Part shown: one piece after another, positions 1-12,577 of the stretch
How the letters are laid out: every line of letters begins with the position of its first letter
Position numbering within the stretch: position 1 is the stretch's first letter
Source: Clarkia xantiana subsp. parviflora
Lineage: Eukaryota > Streptophyta > Magnoliopsida > Myrtales > Onagraceae
Length of the DNA stretch: 64,000 nt
Reading direction: 5' to 3'
Assembly: GCA_036873135.1 (NCBI GenBank)
Contig: JAPTYO010000010.1
Coordinates: 26,157,772 to 26,221,771, forward strand
Notes under the pieces: generated by a model
Seen by the model: only the letters and a program-made list of their open reading frames with translations
What the model was told of the DNA's origin: nothing
Databases searched by the model: none
Position numbers and translations under genes: made by a program

Positions 1-3000
1 AGACATTGCCATCCGCATCTTCAAGGCGATATGCGTTGATGTATGGGATGGATACGACCTTGTAAGGGCCTTCCCATTTTGGAGACATCTTGTTGATTTG
101 ATCGAGATGTGAGAATTCATTCCTTCTCCACACCATTTCTCCAACATGGAATTGCCTTTCTTTCACCTTCCTGTTGTAATATCTTGCGGTGATCAAACGC
201 ATGCGTGCCTGATTGTGTTCGGAGTTACGCCTTTTTTCTTCAGCCAAGTCTAAGTCTAGACGCATGTCTACTTCGTTGGCTTGTGTGTTGAAATGGGTTG
301 TGCGATAGGATGAGACAGCAATTTCGATGGGAGCGACTGCTTCCGTTCCATACACCAGGCTGAATGGTGTTTCTCCAGTTGACTCCTTTGGAGTTGTTCG
401 AAGTGCCCACAGAACACTGCTAAGTTCTTCTGCCCATCCTCCTTTTAATGCGTGCACTCTTTTCTTGAGACCGTCTAGGACGATCTTGTTGGCGGCTTCG
501 ACTTGTCCGTTGGTTTGAGCATGGCGGACTGAGGCGAAACGGTGGTTAATGTTGAGTCTTTCGCAAAATATTTGAAGCCTTGAGCTCTTGAATTGTGGTC
601 CGTTGTCGCTGATTAGGACCTTCGGAACTCCATATCGCGCGATGATGTGATTTCGAATGAAATCCATTATTTGTGCATCGGCTGTTTGTGCCAATGCCTT
701 TGCTTCGATCCACTTTGAAAAGTAATCGATTGCAACGACAATGTACTTGGTTTGGCCTTTTGACTTTGGAAGTGGACCCACCATATCGATCCCCCACTGT
801 GCGAATGGCCATGAGCTTGCAATTGGGCTTAGCTCGGCGGCTGGTGCCGTGATGCTTCTTGAATAAAGTTGGCATGATTCGCATTCTGTGACCAAGTGTG
901 TAGCTTGGTTCTTCATTGTTGGCCAATAGTATCCCAAGCTCAACGTTTTGCGTATTAAAGATCTTGCCCCTTCATGGCAGGCTGCTTGGCCTTTATGTAA
1001 ATCTTCTAACACTTTTTGTCCCTCCCTGAAGGTGATGCACCTTAGGTATGGGGTTGAAAACCCTTTCTTGTAAAGCTCATCATCTATCAACGCGTAATTG
1101 ACGGCTTGTCTCTGTATTTTTTGGGCTTGGACTTTGTCGTCGGGGAACTTGTGGTCTTTGAGGTATGCCAATATTGGGGTCCTCCAATCTGGTTCTGGAT
1201 CGATGCTCCAGACTTCGAATTTGTCAATTACTGACAAGATTCTGTTTTCCACGAAATGTGTTTCTTTGCCTTGTTCATTGCCTTGTGCGAATTTGCTCAA
1301 GGCGTCAGCTTCTTGATTTTCTTCTCTAGGCACTGCGCTGGTGTCGAAGGTATCGAAGCTTGTGATGAGGTCTTTTCCTTGCCCCAAGTACTTTTGCATA
1401 TTTTCTGACTTTGCCGCGTATTCGCCTTTAACTTGATTGACGACTAATTGTGAATCGCATTTCACTCGTAGATGTTTAACTCCAACACCTTTTGCAATTC
1501 TTAAGCCAGTTATCAATGCTTCGTATTCCTCCTCGTTGTTTGTCGCTCTAAATGTTAAGTTTAGAGCGTACTTCAACGGATTAGATCCATCGGGAGGTAT
1601 TAGGAGGAATCCGGCACCTGATCCCCCTACATTTGAAGATCCGTCGGTGTACATTTTCCATACTTCGGTATGTTCTTCAATTTGTCGAGGTCCAACTTGG
1701 GGATCTGGGTCGGGAGTTATCCCGGTGAATTCTGCAATGAAATCTGCCAACGCTTGCCCCTTGATTGCCGTTCGAGGGGCAAAGTGAATGCGGAATTAAC
1801 TTAGCTCTACTGACCACTTTGTTAGCTTTCCTGACATATTTGGCTTTGACAGGATGTGCTTCAGGGGTTGGTCTGTTAAGACTGTTACTTCGTGTGCGTG
1901 GAAGTATGGCCTCAGCTTTCTTGCTGCTATTATTAGCGCGTACAGGTATTTTTCGATTGCCATGTAGTTTATCTCGTACTTTGCAAGTATCTTGCTCACG
2001 TAGTAGACTGGGAGCTGGGTAGTTCCCTTCTGTTTGACAAGGACTGAGCTGACAGCCGTGTTGCTCACTGATATGTATAGGAAGAGGGGCTCTCCTGGTA
2101 TTGGTTTTGCCAATGCCGGCAATGTGCGCAAGTGTTGTTTTAGTTGCTGGAAGGCCTCTTCACACGCTGGTGTCCATTCGAACTTCTTGTTTGCACGCAA
2201 GACTTCAAAGAACGGTAGTGCCTTGTCGCCTATTCTGGCAAGGAACCTGTTTAAAGCAGCTAGGCGGCCATTTAGTTGCTGGACTTCCTTATGTCTCCTT
2301 GGGGACACCATTTCTTCAAACGCCCTCACTTTCTCTGGGTTAGCTTCTATCCCTCTCTGGCTCACCATGAATCCAAGGATTTTTCCTGATTGTACGCCGA
2401 AAGCGCATTTTGTTGGGTTTAGGCGGACTTGATATTCGCGCATTCTTTTGAAGATTGCCCGCAAGTCATCAACATGATTGCGCCTTTTGGTTGACTTCAC
2501 GACCATGTCGTCCACGTATGCCTCCATTTTGGTTCCGATTAGATCGCCAAAGATGGTATTGACCATTCGCTGGTATGTCGCTCCCGCATTGATTAGGCCG
2601 AATGGCATCACCGTGTAGTTGTATATTTCGCTGTCTGCATAGAATGCAGTATGCGGCGCATCATCCTTGAACATCGGGATTTGGTTGTACCCTGAGTATG
2701 CATCCATTACGGACATTAATTCATGGCCGGCAGTGGCATCGACTAATTGGTCGATTCTTGGGAGAGGATATGAATCCTTTGGGCATGCGTTGTTGAGATC
2801 TCTGTAATCGATGCACATTCTTAACTTCCCACTTGACTTAGGAACCAACACCGGGTTTGCGACCCATGTTTGGTATCGTGACTCTTCGATGAATCCTGCA
2901 TCAAGCAGTTTTCCCACCTCTTCTCTGATTGCCAGTTTCTTGTTGCCCCCGAGGGGTCGAAGTTTCTGGGCTATTGCTCGAGTTCCTGGCTTGATGTTTA

Positions 3001-3988
3001 ACTTATGGGAAATGACTTCTGCACTGATTCCGGGCATATCGCTTGGTGACCATGCGAATAGCTCTTTATACTCTTTGAGGAGTGCTGTGATCTCTATCAC
3101 TTCATCTTCTGACAGGGATGCTCCGATTTGGACCATTCTGTCTGGCTCTTCGATCTTTATTTGTTTTAACTCCTCAACTGGGGCCGGTCGGGCACGGCCT
3201 TCTCTTGGGTCATCATCAATGATGGGCATGTCATCAGGCTTTACGTTATTTTGGATTGCCACGTTGTAGCAATTTTTTGACAACAGTTGATCTCCTTTGG
3301 CTTCACCGATTCCGGATGCAGTTGGGAATTTGATCTTCTGATGAGCTGTGGATGGAACCATTCCCCACGCATTCATGGTTGCGTATCCTAAGATACCATT
3401 GTATGCGTCAAGCTTTTGCACTACCATAAATGGTATTGCGATTTGGAGACGTGAGTTGCCTTCTCCCAGTATAACTGGCAGTGTTATGGATCCCAATGGG
3501 TAACTTGCATCTTCCATGAACCCCACTAAGGGTGAATTCATTTTGTTGACGTCCTTCTTCCTTCCCAAAGCTAGGATGACGTCTTTCGTGATGATGTTGG
3601 GCGAACTTCCTCCATCAACCAAGATGCGCTTGATGTCCATGCCGTCGATTGTCATGGTTATGACCAAGGCGTCATTATGTGGAAATGTTATGTGTGACTT
3701 GTCTTCCGAAGAAAAGCCGATGGCGTCTTCTAGGACAGCGTTTCCCTGCTGACTGCCCCTAGATTCATGGATCATCAAGGAAGCGTATATTTCTCTCCCG
3801 TATGATGTTTCGCCTCCTGCCCCGAAACCTCCATGTATCACGTGGATGCCTGGAAATTTTGGACCGTGCTGTGCGGAAGGCACACTGCTTGTTGGCACTG
3901 TTGTCATTATGGATCTTTTATGGCGTCTAAAGCGCTTCCTGGTTTTTGACGGATTGACCTTAGCGAGAGCGTTGTGATCACTCGTCAT
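1..3988 (-). pseudogene. Tat-lineage Ty3/gypsy pol (element A), one internal stop, runs off left edge
   Basis: Retrotransposon polyprotein for reverse transcription and integration of its own element. The first 730 codons (3988 to 1796) hold a basic N-terminus, the conserved stretch HVIHGGFGAGGE, aspartic protease (ILVDGGSSPNII) and reverse transcriptase with YVDD. An in-frame TAA at 1798-1796 falls in the gypsy RNase H, where element G at 56407 has a glutamate codon. Beyond it the same frame stays open to the window edge, with the second (archaeal-type) RNase H (YTDGSSN, CDSQLVV, EADALS), the integrase zinc-binding segment and the DDE core (GIDMVGPLP, ISDNGPQF, QVEAANK). The double RNase H is the Tat hallmark. 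There is no gag between the primer site and this frame, as in element G. One stop and the missing left end make it a probable non-functional copy. Family confidence is high. Confidence 0.92.
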
Positions 3989-4021
3989 GATTTCTGCGGT
4001 ACGGTAGCTTGTTGTTCGAAT

Positions 4022-4038
4022 CGCTCAGACGGTGCCAA
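4022..4038 (-). promoter_or_regulatory. Primer binding site of element A
   Basis: On the minus strand, directly after the LTR end, the sequence reads TTGGCACCGTCTGAGCG. It is the tRNA-primed start of minus-strand DNA synthesis. The same core occurs at 33823, 48001 and 56357 beside LTRs of the same family. Confidence 0.8.
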
Positions 4039-5005
4039 TGTTGCGTCCGGATTGAACAAGGTCGCGAGGATGTGTCTGTGGTTGTGCGGGCTGTGATCCT
4101 TCTGTCGGGGGTTGAGCCACTAACGAGTGTTCAGACTTGCTCTCGTATGAGGATTATGTCACGGTACGGCTGTGACTCGGCAAGGTTGTGACCCGGCGAG
4201 GTTGTGACCCGGCAAGGTTGTGACCCGGCAAGGTTGTGACTCGGCAAGGTTGTGACCCGGCGAGGTTGTGACCCGGCAAGGTTGTGACCCGGCAAGGTTG
4301 TGACTCGGCAAGGTTGTGACTCGGCAAGGTTGTGACCCGGCAAGGTTGTGACCCGGCAAGGTTGTGACTCGGGCGTCGGATCCTGCACAAAGGACCAATG
4401 CTAGCACGGAGAGGGGGGGTGGTGCTAGCGGAGCCCTCTCCGATGCTTAAGTCACTATAGTGGCAAAAAGGTAATTTCTAGAGAGAGAGAATTTCTAGAG
4501 AGAAGTCAGAGCTCAAAATACCAAAGTTGGGCAAATGAGAGAATGTGTGAAAATGGGTGGCCAAGACCTCCTATTTATTGGCTTTCTTGGGACCGGACCC
4601 GGTTTTAGAGCGGTTTGATGACGGTTCAAGATCATACGGTAACCGTCATCCATATTGGTAATGTGCGAACTTGACTTCTCTACACGCAACGGTAATCGCG
4701 GATACGGTAGTCGCGCGATACCCGTAAGGTAATCCAGACCTCGTCGAATTTGGGCAATTCGGCGAGGTCCGGATTGCCGCGCAACCCGGACCTCCGGATT
4801 GCGAGAAACCCAGAGGTCCGGATTGCAAGCAACCCGGATGTCCGGGTTGCTTTATGCAACCCGGAGGTCCGGTCCGGACGCGCGTAAAGGCGCTTCCGGA
4901 CCATTTTGATACCGTGGGAGATGTTTTTAAACCGAGATGTAATTTTCGACACGTTTACGAGGCCCGAAATGTAAACACGAACCCGAATTGGACATTTATC
5001 CATCA
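4039..5005 (-). mobile_element. 5' LTR of element A (Tat family)
   Basis: On the minus strand it starts TGATGGATAAATGTCC at 5005, like the LTRs starting at 33210, 48558 and 55482, and ends in CA at 4039 next to the primer site. Inside are a GC-rich palindrome-rich U3 (about 4745-4885), a TATA-like AATAAATAGG (about 4569), the family R/U5 motif with a short C-run near 4412-4420, and a 16-bp minisatellite. The 3' LTR lies outside the window, so the target duplication cannot be tested. Confidence 0.8.
4168..4371. repeat. 16-bp minisatellite in LTR A
   Basis: About 13 head-to-tail copies of CCCGGCAAGGTTGTGA with a few A/G and C/T variants. It lies in the U5 side of LTR A and is absent from the other family LTRs here. 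It opens three minus-strand reading frames of 78-85 codons (VTTLPGHNLAGSQ repeats) that are not genes. Confidence 0.9.
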
Positions 5006-6630
5006 AGTGCTACTTCCTTGAAGTTTCGTTACTTGCTTGTGAGGTAGGTTGGGGGTGATCCCCAGTTGGTTTGAATAGGAATGACTTGGATTTTGAATAT
5101 GGGGGGTTTGGAAATGTTTGTACCAACCTCGCGTGAGGGTGGTGGTTTTGAAGTTGTCGTTTTGATGTACCCATAGGGTATGTGCTCAGTTCTTGCGTTG
5201 AGGCTTTTTATCTTTGACGACGGGTGCTACATGGCATTATCTTTGGAACTCTCTTCTTCTTGAATAACGAATGTCTGTTGCTTAACTGGACGAGTATCCC
5301 ACAATGGCGTCGAGTTAAGAAATGTCTTTAACATGTGCTTGACTCTATAACGGTCGGATAAATGTCTGGTTGAGCTATAGATAGTTGCTTGAAAGTTTGG
5401 TAGAGGCTATTTCCTTAGTTTGTTATTTTTATCTTTGATGTTGCGGTTGTTGGACTTCGTGAAATAGGGAGGGTGTCTTTATGGTGATGGAGCCTCGTGC
5501 TCTGCTATGCCGATTATAGTTAAATTAAGGGTACAAGACATTTGATGAGGAGACATAGTGTACTGGCTTTCTATTTGTGTTTAACCTTTTTCCCGTGGAC
5601 ATGATAGCCACCCTTGCGATATAGAGGTATGGTATCATCCTTTGATATATATGGACATGATAACCATTGCTGAGGCATAGGGGATGGTACCCTCCTTTGA
5701 GATATATGGACATGATAGCCACTGTTGAGGTATAAGGGATGCTACCCTCCTTTGAGAAATATGGACATGATAGCCACTGTTGAGGTATATGGGGATGGTA
5801 CCTTTCAGACCCGTAAAATCTGACTTGTTGGGAAGTACGAATTTGGCTATGATAGATGTGCTTCCCAAGCCCAACAAGCGATTAGAGGATAAAAATGGTG
5901 AATCGTAGCGGTGTGCAACGTGTTTTGGGTGATTTGGAATAATTGGCAGCAATGTGTAGTTGATGGGAATCGATCCGTGGTCGAGAGTTGTTCCGCGTCC
6001 ATCGAGTGCGTGTCCCGTATCCGTCCCGAGATTTCCCGTACCTGCCAAGTGCTTGTCCCGTACCAGCGAAGTGAATGCCTCATACCTGCCCAAGTGCTTG
6101 TCCCGTGCATTAAGTGTGTTCATCCCGTGCTTGGATGTTTCTTGTCCCGTATCTGCTTGCCCGTGCTTTTTGTGTGTTTGTCCCGTGCTTCAACTGTGCC
6201 TGTCTCGTGCTTTCCTCGTGTCTGAAAAGTGCCTGCCCAGTGCACAGCAGAATCTCCCAGACGAGCTGCCAGCCAGTGTTTGGTACATGCTTCAGCCCGT
6301 GCTTTGTGTGTGCATGACCCATTCTTTTGGTGTGCTCAGCCCGTGCTTAGCAAGTGCAGCGTCCAGAATTGACTGAATTGGCCCAGTGAAGATTGCAAAG
6401 TCCGGAACCAGTTAGGAACAAGTCCAAGCCCACGAGATTGGTGAGGAAATCTGAGATTGGAGAAGATCAATGTGATTCTTGGCAGCAAAGCCTCCAAATC
6501 CGCCCAAGATATGTGGAATCCTATCTATAGCTTTGTTTAAGGGAACTTAGATATATTTGTGGGCTTTAATAGCTATATTTAAGGGAACTTAAGATATATT
6601 GGCAGAATATTATAAGTTAAGATATATATA
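5006..6630. other. Repeat debris, no gene seen
   Basis: Anonymous sequence upstream of element A. 5585-5800 holds about four imperfect copies of a roughly 57-bp unit containing GGACATGATAGCCAC. Its reverse complement also occurs at 36285-36335 in element C, so part of this block is probably internal DNA of the same Tat family. 5990-6370 is a loose tandem repeat of a TCCCGTGCT-type motif. The open frames here follow repeat periodicity and show no known domain. Confidence 0.5.
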
Positions 6631-7273
6631 TCTACCACCTATTATAAATGTATGCGGTGTCCTCACACCGAATAGACATACCGTTTTACATTTCTGTTTA
6701 ACAACTTAAAAAAAAAACAAAATCTGGGCCCCACATACCACACCAAAGTCCAAACCACAACGTACAAACAACAACCCCACCCTCTTCCTCACGCCGGTTT
6801 AGCCTTTAACTTCCACCAAAAAAAAAAAAAAACTAGGCCCCACCGAACTGTCCATCGCATAACGTACACTCACCCTCCCTCTTCCTTCATTCCCTCCATC
6901 TCCAACTCTCTTCTTCTTCAACGAAATTATTTCTCTGCAACCATTCACTCTCCTGCTTCCATCAATCCACAAAAGGAACTCCCCACCTGCAACATCCTGA
7001 GGCATTCATTCATTAACTCGCTGGAAGAGGTTCGTACACTCTGCAACTACGAAATCAACCTTCCTGCTTGCCAACAATCACCAATTCCAGCAACTGCACT
7101 CTTATATATATCTATCTACAATCTACAATCTATCTACAATCTACAACCAATATAAAAGTTGCGCTTGTCCTCACATCCGATCGACACGTCCTTTCATCCT
7201 CCACCGGAAAAACATCTCTGTCCTCACATCGGATTGACGCGTCCTTTTACTCTGCTTCCGGGAAAACATCCAA

Positions 7274-7530
7274 ACCATAGCAACAGTAGAAACGCCCATG
7301 GTTTATTCGGTCGTTAAACCTTGATTTTGTAATTCTACCTCCAATCGTCGCTTGATCAGCTTTAATCAGAACCATGCATATTATTGACGAACCATACCAA
7401 CAGTAGAAATGCCCACGGTTTAATCGGCCGCAATCGGATCAAACGGCCGGTCTCTAAACCTTGATTCTGTAATTCTACCTCCAATCGGTCGCTCGATCAG
7501 CGATAATTGGAACCAACCATGCTTATTATT
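7274..7530. repeat. Tandem duplication inside the Helitron
   Basis: Two diverged copies of a roughly 125-bp segment, each containing CAACAGTAGAAA, AAACCTTGATT and TAATTCTACCTCCAATCG, lie head to tail. No coding potential is seen. Confidence 0.75.
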
Positions 7531-10044
7531 GACAAATGTTTCTTTACCCGTCTGATTAGACAACGGTAATGCTACAAAACTTCAACTTCCTGCATTTTTT
7601 TTTGTATTGGTTCACATTGCATATTTCTCGTGATATATTCATTCATTATGTTTTCACAGAGACTTTGCAGAGTCCCCTTAAACTCGCTTAAGCATATTTT
7701 TATCCTTTGACCTAGAATTTTGATTTGTAATGTATACTTAGACACATCCAAATTGTTCGATGAAATGCCTATTCAAATTATGTAAGTATACCCGTGTCTT
7801 GATGTTCTTAAGTCTTGTTTTCATAAGTATTAATAATTTCTTGTGCTTTATCATCAGAGTAGCAGACAAATCGTATGAAATTCATGAAATGTTTAATCAT
7901 TTTGTAAGAAGCTTTAACTATATTCCTTTGGTCATTTCACCTGAAAACATAATCATTGTATTCAGTGTTAATGTACTCGCTACAAATTGGTTTATACCAT
8001 CTTTTATTTATTTGATTGTTTATTTAACATGTTTTTTTTATTTACATTAATTTTGAAATTCTACTCCAACTACTCTTTATGTGCAGATGCAAAATCCTAA
8101 CTGCCATATGACTGCAGTTTTTTATAAGAAATTTTGTTCTTTTGCTTTAAGAGGAGTGAAAATTGTACAAATTTCAATCTCTAACATACATCTAATTTTG
8201 ATCGAGCTCCTTCAAGCACTACTTTGAGAGTGGAAGAATGATTAATTACAGAACGAATGACGTGATTGGTTACTTTTCAGCAGGTATTATATCAATATCA
8301 ATCAATAATTGCAAATTACTTGGTCATCATTGTTGTTTTTGTGTTGATCTAAGTGAATTTAATACATAATCTGTATTAGGCAGCTACATGTCATCAGAAG
8401 TTGATTAGAGATATAGAGAAGAACCATTCATTCAGCTTTGTTGGCAAAGTAATTATAACTAAATTAAAGATGATATGTGGAATGCTATGTGGAATGCTAT
8501 AGTCTTGTGTCATATACCAAGATCTGATACATGAAACCCAAGACAATAACCCCTTGTTCAAGCTTTGACAAGCGAAGGCCAACCTAGATAGGACATTCTC
8601 TTCACTTTTGTGTAAGCCATCCGAACTGTTGCATATATACCTTTGAATAATAGATTTTTGCCACCAGGTTTCGATTCTAATCATGTCAAAATGCTTTATC
8701 AGTTGTATATTTCTTAGTTTGTTGGATAGTAGTAATTTTCCGTTTGATCCACACAAACCGACTGTGATTTTAGGACTGCCGATCATGCTAACTATATGTT
8801 TCAAGTTTCATATGCAGATGTTGCCGCCTCCAATCTCTGCAGCCTACTTGCATCATCCTGGTAGGTTTTCTCCATCTTTATACCATTGATTTCATGTATA
8901 CGGAACTCAGTAGGTTGGATTCATGTCATATATAGTTCAATGACATGTTCGACCCTGATGTAGTGTGTCAAACTGCCATGGTTACAGATTGTGTAAACTG
9001 TAAAGATATTAAGTTACTTTCCAGTCAGCCAAAAATAAGTGTAGTTTACATTGATGGAACGATCATATTTTACTCCAAAATAACATTTCATTAACCATAA
9101 ATAAACAGTATTATCAAGTTAACATTCCACTGGTGTTGGTCAAATACATTCACTTTATTAGCTTAACTTTTATAATCTATATTATTGCCTTTGATTATGC
9201 TGGCTAATTTATGCTTGCTTGGATTTTTTACTAGCTACCATAGGTGGTTGGTGTATCATTTTGGTTTGTAATTTTTTTGTATGTGGGGCTGAACTATAAC
9301 TACATACAACTTCTGCAATTGGGTTTTGACTTTACAGTCTCTTAAAACTTAATTACACAAGAGCCCGAAACAACTACATTACTCTAATGCATTATCTTAG
9401 TACTTGATTTTTTGCACTAATGATTTCTACAAGCATTCACTAAAACTAGAAATTGGAGGAAATAAAAAGTTCCAACTTTTATATAGACTAGCAATTTATG
9501 GATTTTTCATGCAGCAGATATAGAACATAGTATAATTTTGAACTTAAAACGTGCCAAGGTTTGCAAGGTATTTTCATTACCATTACATGTACCAATCTAT
9601 TTTAAGAAGTTTTATGGCATTGCCTTAGCTTGACATTAATTAGTTGTGATCTTCCTAATGTAACTAGGAAACAAGGTGATTTTCTTATTTGTTTACTGAG
9701 TTTGATTTGAGAGTTTGATGACACTGATTGATACAATTCAATGTATTGAGTGACTAAAGAGTTTACATAAACTAATTGGTTCATCAATGCTTTATACCAT
9801 ATATTGGTGGGTTGTACGTCATATTTACAGTAAGTTGTATATATTTGGGGAAAATGAATTTTATTTTGAGAACATCTATATGTTTGGTATAAGTAAGTAT
9901 ATGTTAAACTTTGACATATCGTTTGCCTGACTATATTGTAATACAACTATTACAATATATATCTTTAACATTTGTTTGTCTGTTGGAGCGTTGTAATGTT
10001 GTATTTTCACTTAGGTTAATCGTTTTCATTTTATATTACAACAT

Positions 10045-10146
10045 TTGTTTTAAGTATGCTGCTCAACACATGTTATAACAATTTACAGTTTGAATTTATT
10101 TGTTTTAAGTATGCTGCTCAACACATGTTATAACAATTTACAGTTT
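10045..10146. repeat. 47-bp direct duplication near the Helitron 3' end
   Basis: TTGTTTTAAGTATGCTGCTC and what follows is repeated exactly about 55 bp later (copies at 10045-10091 and about 10100-10146). Confidence 0.85.
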
Positions 10147-10230
10147 TACATTTACCAAATTTAAATGTTCTTAAATTTTATTCGATGTCTAATTTGTCTT
10201 TGGAATCAACTCAAAAAAAATAATGTATGC

Positions 10231-10260
10231 CACGCGTGCAACGCATGCGTAGACCCCTAG
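10231..10260 (+). other. Helitron 3' terminal hairpin and CTAG
   Basis: An 8-bp stem around loop AAC, then AGACCC and CTAG; the next base is T. This is the replication-termination structure expected for rolling-circle transposons. Confidence 0.7.
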
Positions 10261-10329
10261 TATTCTATAAATATATATCTTAACATAGTATAGATAGGAT
10301 TGGATAGATATAGATAGAGTTTTACCTAG

Positions 10330-10570
10330 GGCAGCTAGGAATTTCGAAATCTGGTTCGGTTCGGTCCGGTTTTTGTTTAAAATCTGGTTCGGTCTGAACC
10401 GGTTCAATAAAATAGGAGTTTGGTTTGGTTCAACACCAAAACCGGTTTGGTTAGGTCCACTTAGTTACCCCGGTTCGACCCAACCCGGCTTGGTCGAACC
10501 AATTAAGAAAACCCGGTTTGGTTTTATCCTCTCCGGTTTAGCAAATTGGACCGGCACAATAATCACATAG
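10330..10570. repeat. CGGTT/AACCGG-rich repeat, probably a hAT-MITE interior
   Basis: Dense alternation of GGTTCGG and AACCGG motifs, like the interior of the MITE at 32106-32692. No clean terminal repeats or target duplication were found, so it is called only as a relic. Confidence 0.4.
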
Positions 10571-10675
10571 TGTTGGGCCGAAATAATCTTGTGGGCTATA
10601 TAGAGTTTTAAAGTCCACTAAAAACTTAACTTAGCCTCCAAGAATTATTAACTATATAAATAATTTCCAATATTG

Positions 10676-10679
<4 letters not shown>

Positions 10680-10727
<48 letters not shown>
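10680..10727. repeat. (AT)n microsatellite
   Basis: An uninterrupted run of about 23 AT dinucleotides in an AT-rich block. 10730-11395 holds no gene. Confidence 0.97.
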
Positions 10728-10728
<1 letters not shown>

Positions 10729-11409
10729 CGGCACATACAATAAACATATATATATTTATTGACAAGATTATATTTATTAGACAAAATCAATCAACAATAT
10801 ATATATGTAAATTTTGGCACACCTATATATATATTATTGTCAATATCTTTAATAGGGAAACAAATATACTGACAATATATTTTCTTAATATTTTAGGTAA
10901 CTAAATCTATCAATAATATTTTAATCCCAATAAGTTAGCTAGATATATTGATAGTTATATATTTTTATATATTTAATGTGAACCTATCCATATATTTCTA
11001 ATTATAGATATATTGTTACCTTTAATAAAAATTAAAATATGGTAAACAATAACCCTAGTAATTTTGGCCGAAATACACATTACTTGGGGCCTAAGAAATT
11101 AAAAAAAAATTACCTTGTTAATTTACCTAGGGTTTGGCCGAAATACATAATTTGAAATAAGTGGTAAAATTTCAAGATCAAATTTTAATAAGATCTACAA
11201 TCCAATGTTTGATTTTGATAAAAGTCGCATTTTTCTTGAAGATTATGATTATCAAATTTTACTAAGAACATCATGAAAATTTCGGCCCTTACAATTATAA
11301 AAATTCGCAAATTTTAAATTTTTCAATTAAAATTTCGGTCGTCACTCTTATAAATCAAGAACACCAATTTATCAAAATCAAGAACTTCTAACACAGGCTC
11401 TGATGCCAC

Positions 11410-12006
11410 TGTTGGATTACGGGGTTGATTACTACGGAAACATTAATAAGGTACAGCTTGTAATCGAATTACGCATCAGAAGATGTGCACATACCTTAAA
11501 CCTTACATGTAGTCCCAAGGATCTTGCTGAGGGAGTTCACGATCCACCGGACGGAACCCGTAGAGGTTCTTGTTAAAGAAGCCCTACGTGGTATTAGCTC
11601 CACAGCAAAGCCTCTGATCGATTCTTGGCAGGGACGGATCTCCGGAGTGTTTTGCTCTAAGCAAATTGGCAAACCCTTGGTGGTGGTTTTGGGTTCGACC
11701 GAAGTATGTCAAAGGGGGGAAGGGTTTTTCTCTCAAATCACCACTTAGGAAGAATTGTGAATTACACCAAATAAAACCCTAACACCCCTTATTTATAGGA
11801 TGAGCAAAGTGGACAAAAGTCAACTTTGCACCTCACATATTTCGGCCGGCCACTTATGTTAGGGAGGCCTAATTTTGGGCCTCTCATGTCAATTGGGATT
11901 TTGGACAAAACCCAATTTCCCTAATGTGACATTAACCCAATTTCTTAGGTTACCTATATATATTAATGGGCTACCAATTACGGCACCCAGTCACCATATG
12001 CTAACA
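11410..12006 (-). mobile_element. Copia-type 5' LTR with primer site
   Basis: On the minus strand the LTR starts TGTTAGCATATGG at 12006 and ends CCGTAATCCAACA at 11410. It is followed by TGGCATCAGAGCC (11408-11396), the initiator tRNA-Met primer-site type of copia elements. The sequence downstream (11395 to about 10730) is AT-rich and has no gag or pol, and no second copy of this LTR is in the window. This is therefore a truncated or internally deleted element inserted in the MULE coding region. Confidence 0.7.
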
Positions 12007-12113
12007 GTATCATCGTCATCCCTCACGCGGCCAGCCCTAGCTAATGTTGCCCTCAGTTCTTCCATGCAATTGTCATGCTTCTTGCGGGCAGCCCTAGCTA
12101 ATGCTTCCTTCAG

Positions 12114-12563
12114 TTATTCCATGCAATTCATCAATTCCCTGGTCGTCATGAAGTCTTCGGTTGTTGAGTTGAAATGCATTTCTTCGACAACGGGTGCCCG
12201 ACTAGGGCCAGCGTCTATGGTTTCTGTCCCACCCCTAAGATCATCAGTCAAATTGCTCTTTAGGAAGTAAAGAAAAATCGTCTCAAGTGCTGGGTGTTGC
12301 TCTGCAACTTCTTCCCAGTCGGACCTACACATTATCAACTTGAGTGTACTTGTGCTTCCCGAACCATGTTTACGGTATTGAATGAAATCCCACTCCGGAT
12401 ACCCACACTTCTCCGATAATTCCTTCATTAGTAGGTTGAAATCATACTTCCATGTAGATTGGAGGAAGGTCAATTTCCCTACATAGTCCAGAATTGTCCC
12501 ATCATCTCCAAATGTCAAGTAACCATGGTGGTTAGCTTCAATAATGGTCAGGTCTTCACTCAT
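12114..12563 (-). pseudogene. MULE-like transposase N-terminal fragment
   Basis: A 149-codon frame starting MSEDLTIIEANHHG. It contains ILDYVGKLTF and a region up to the DWEEVAEQHPALETIFLYF stretch resembling the N-terminal region of plant Mutator-like transposases. It stops at TAA where a glutamate codon would keep a 57-bp repeated segment (NCME, LARAARKKHDNCMEELRA) in frame. Thirty-odd codons later it is cut by the copia LTR at 12006. Upstream, 14 bases before the ATG, the LTR retrotransposon 12578-20532 separates it from its 5' exon (20533-21540). The catalytic domain is not in the window. The family call rests on weak resemblance plus a MULE-type terminal repeat at 21590-21830. Confidence 0.5.
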
Positions 12564-12577
12564 TTTAGCACACCTGT

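Larger units (their letters stand above)
6631..10260 (+). mobile_element. Non-autonomous Helitron
   Basis: The 5' end is TCTACCACCTATTATAAATG preceded by A. The 3' end is CTAG at 10257-10260 followed by T, fitting Helitron insertion between A and T. Six bases before the final CTAG sits a hairpin (ACGCGTGC, loop AAC, GCATGCGT, with one wobble pair). No Rep/helicase coding region is visible, so it would need a helper. The interior holds a CT-rich leader-like stretch (6790-7010), a tandem duplication (7274-7530), AT-rich anonymous sequence and a 47-bp direct duplication near the 3' end. The ends are diagnostic, but the 5' end is a judgement. Confidence 0.68.

Noticed and set aside
546..926. 126-codon minus-strand frame (MANNEEPSYTLGH...)
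   Set aside because: It is an off-frame shadow of the integrase region of element A.
4131..4407. Three overlapping minus-strand frames of HNLAGSQPCRVTT repeats
   Set aside because: They are translations of the 16-bp minisatellite in three frames.
7760..8050. 96-codon hydrophobic frame in the Helitron
   Set aside because: AT-rich composition alone explains it; no recognisable domain or conserved context.
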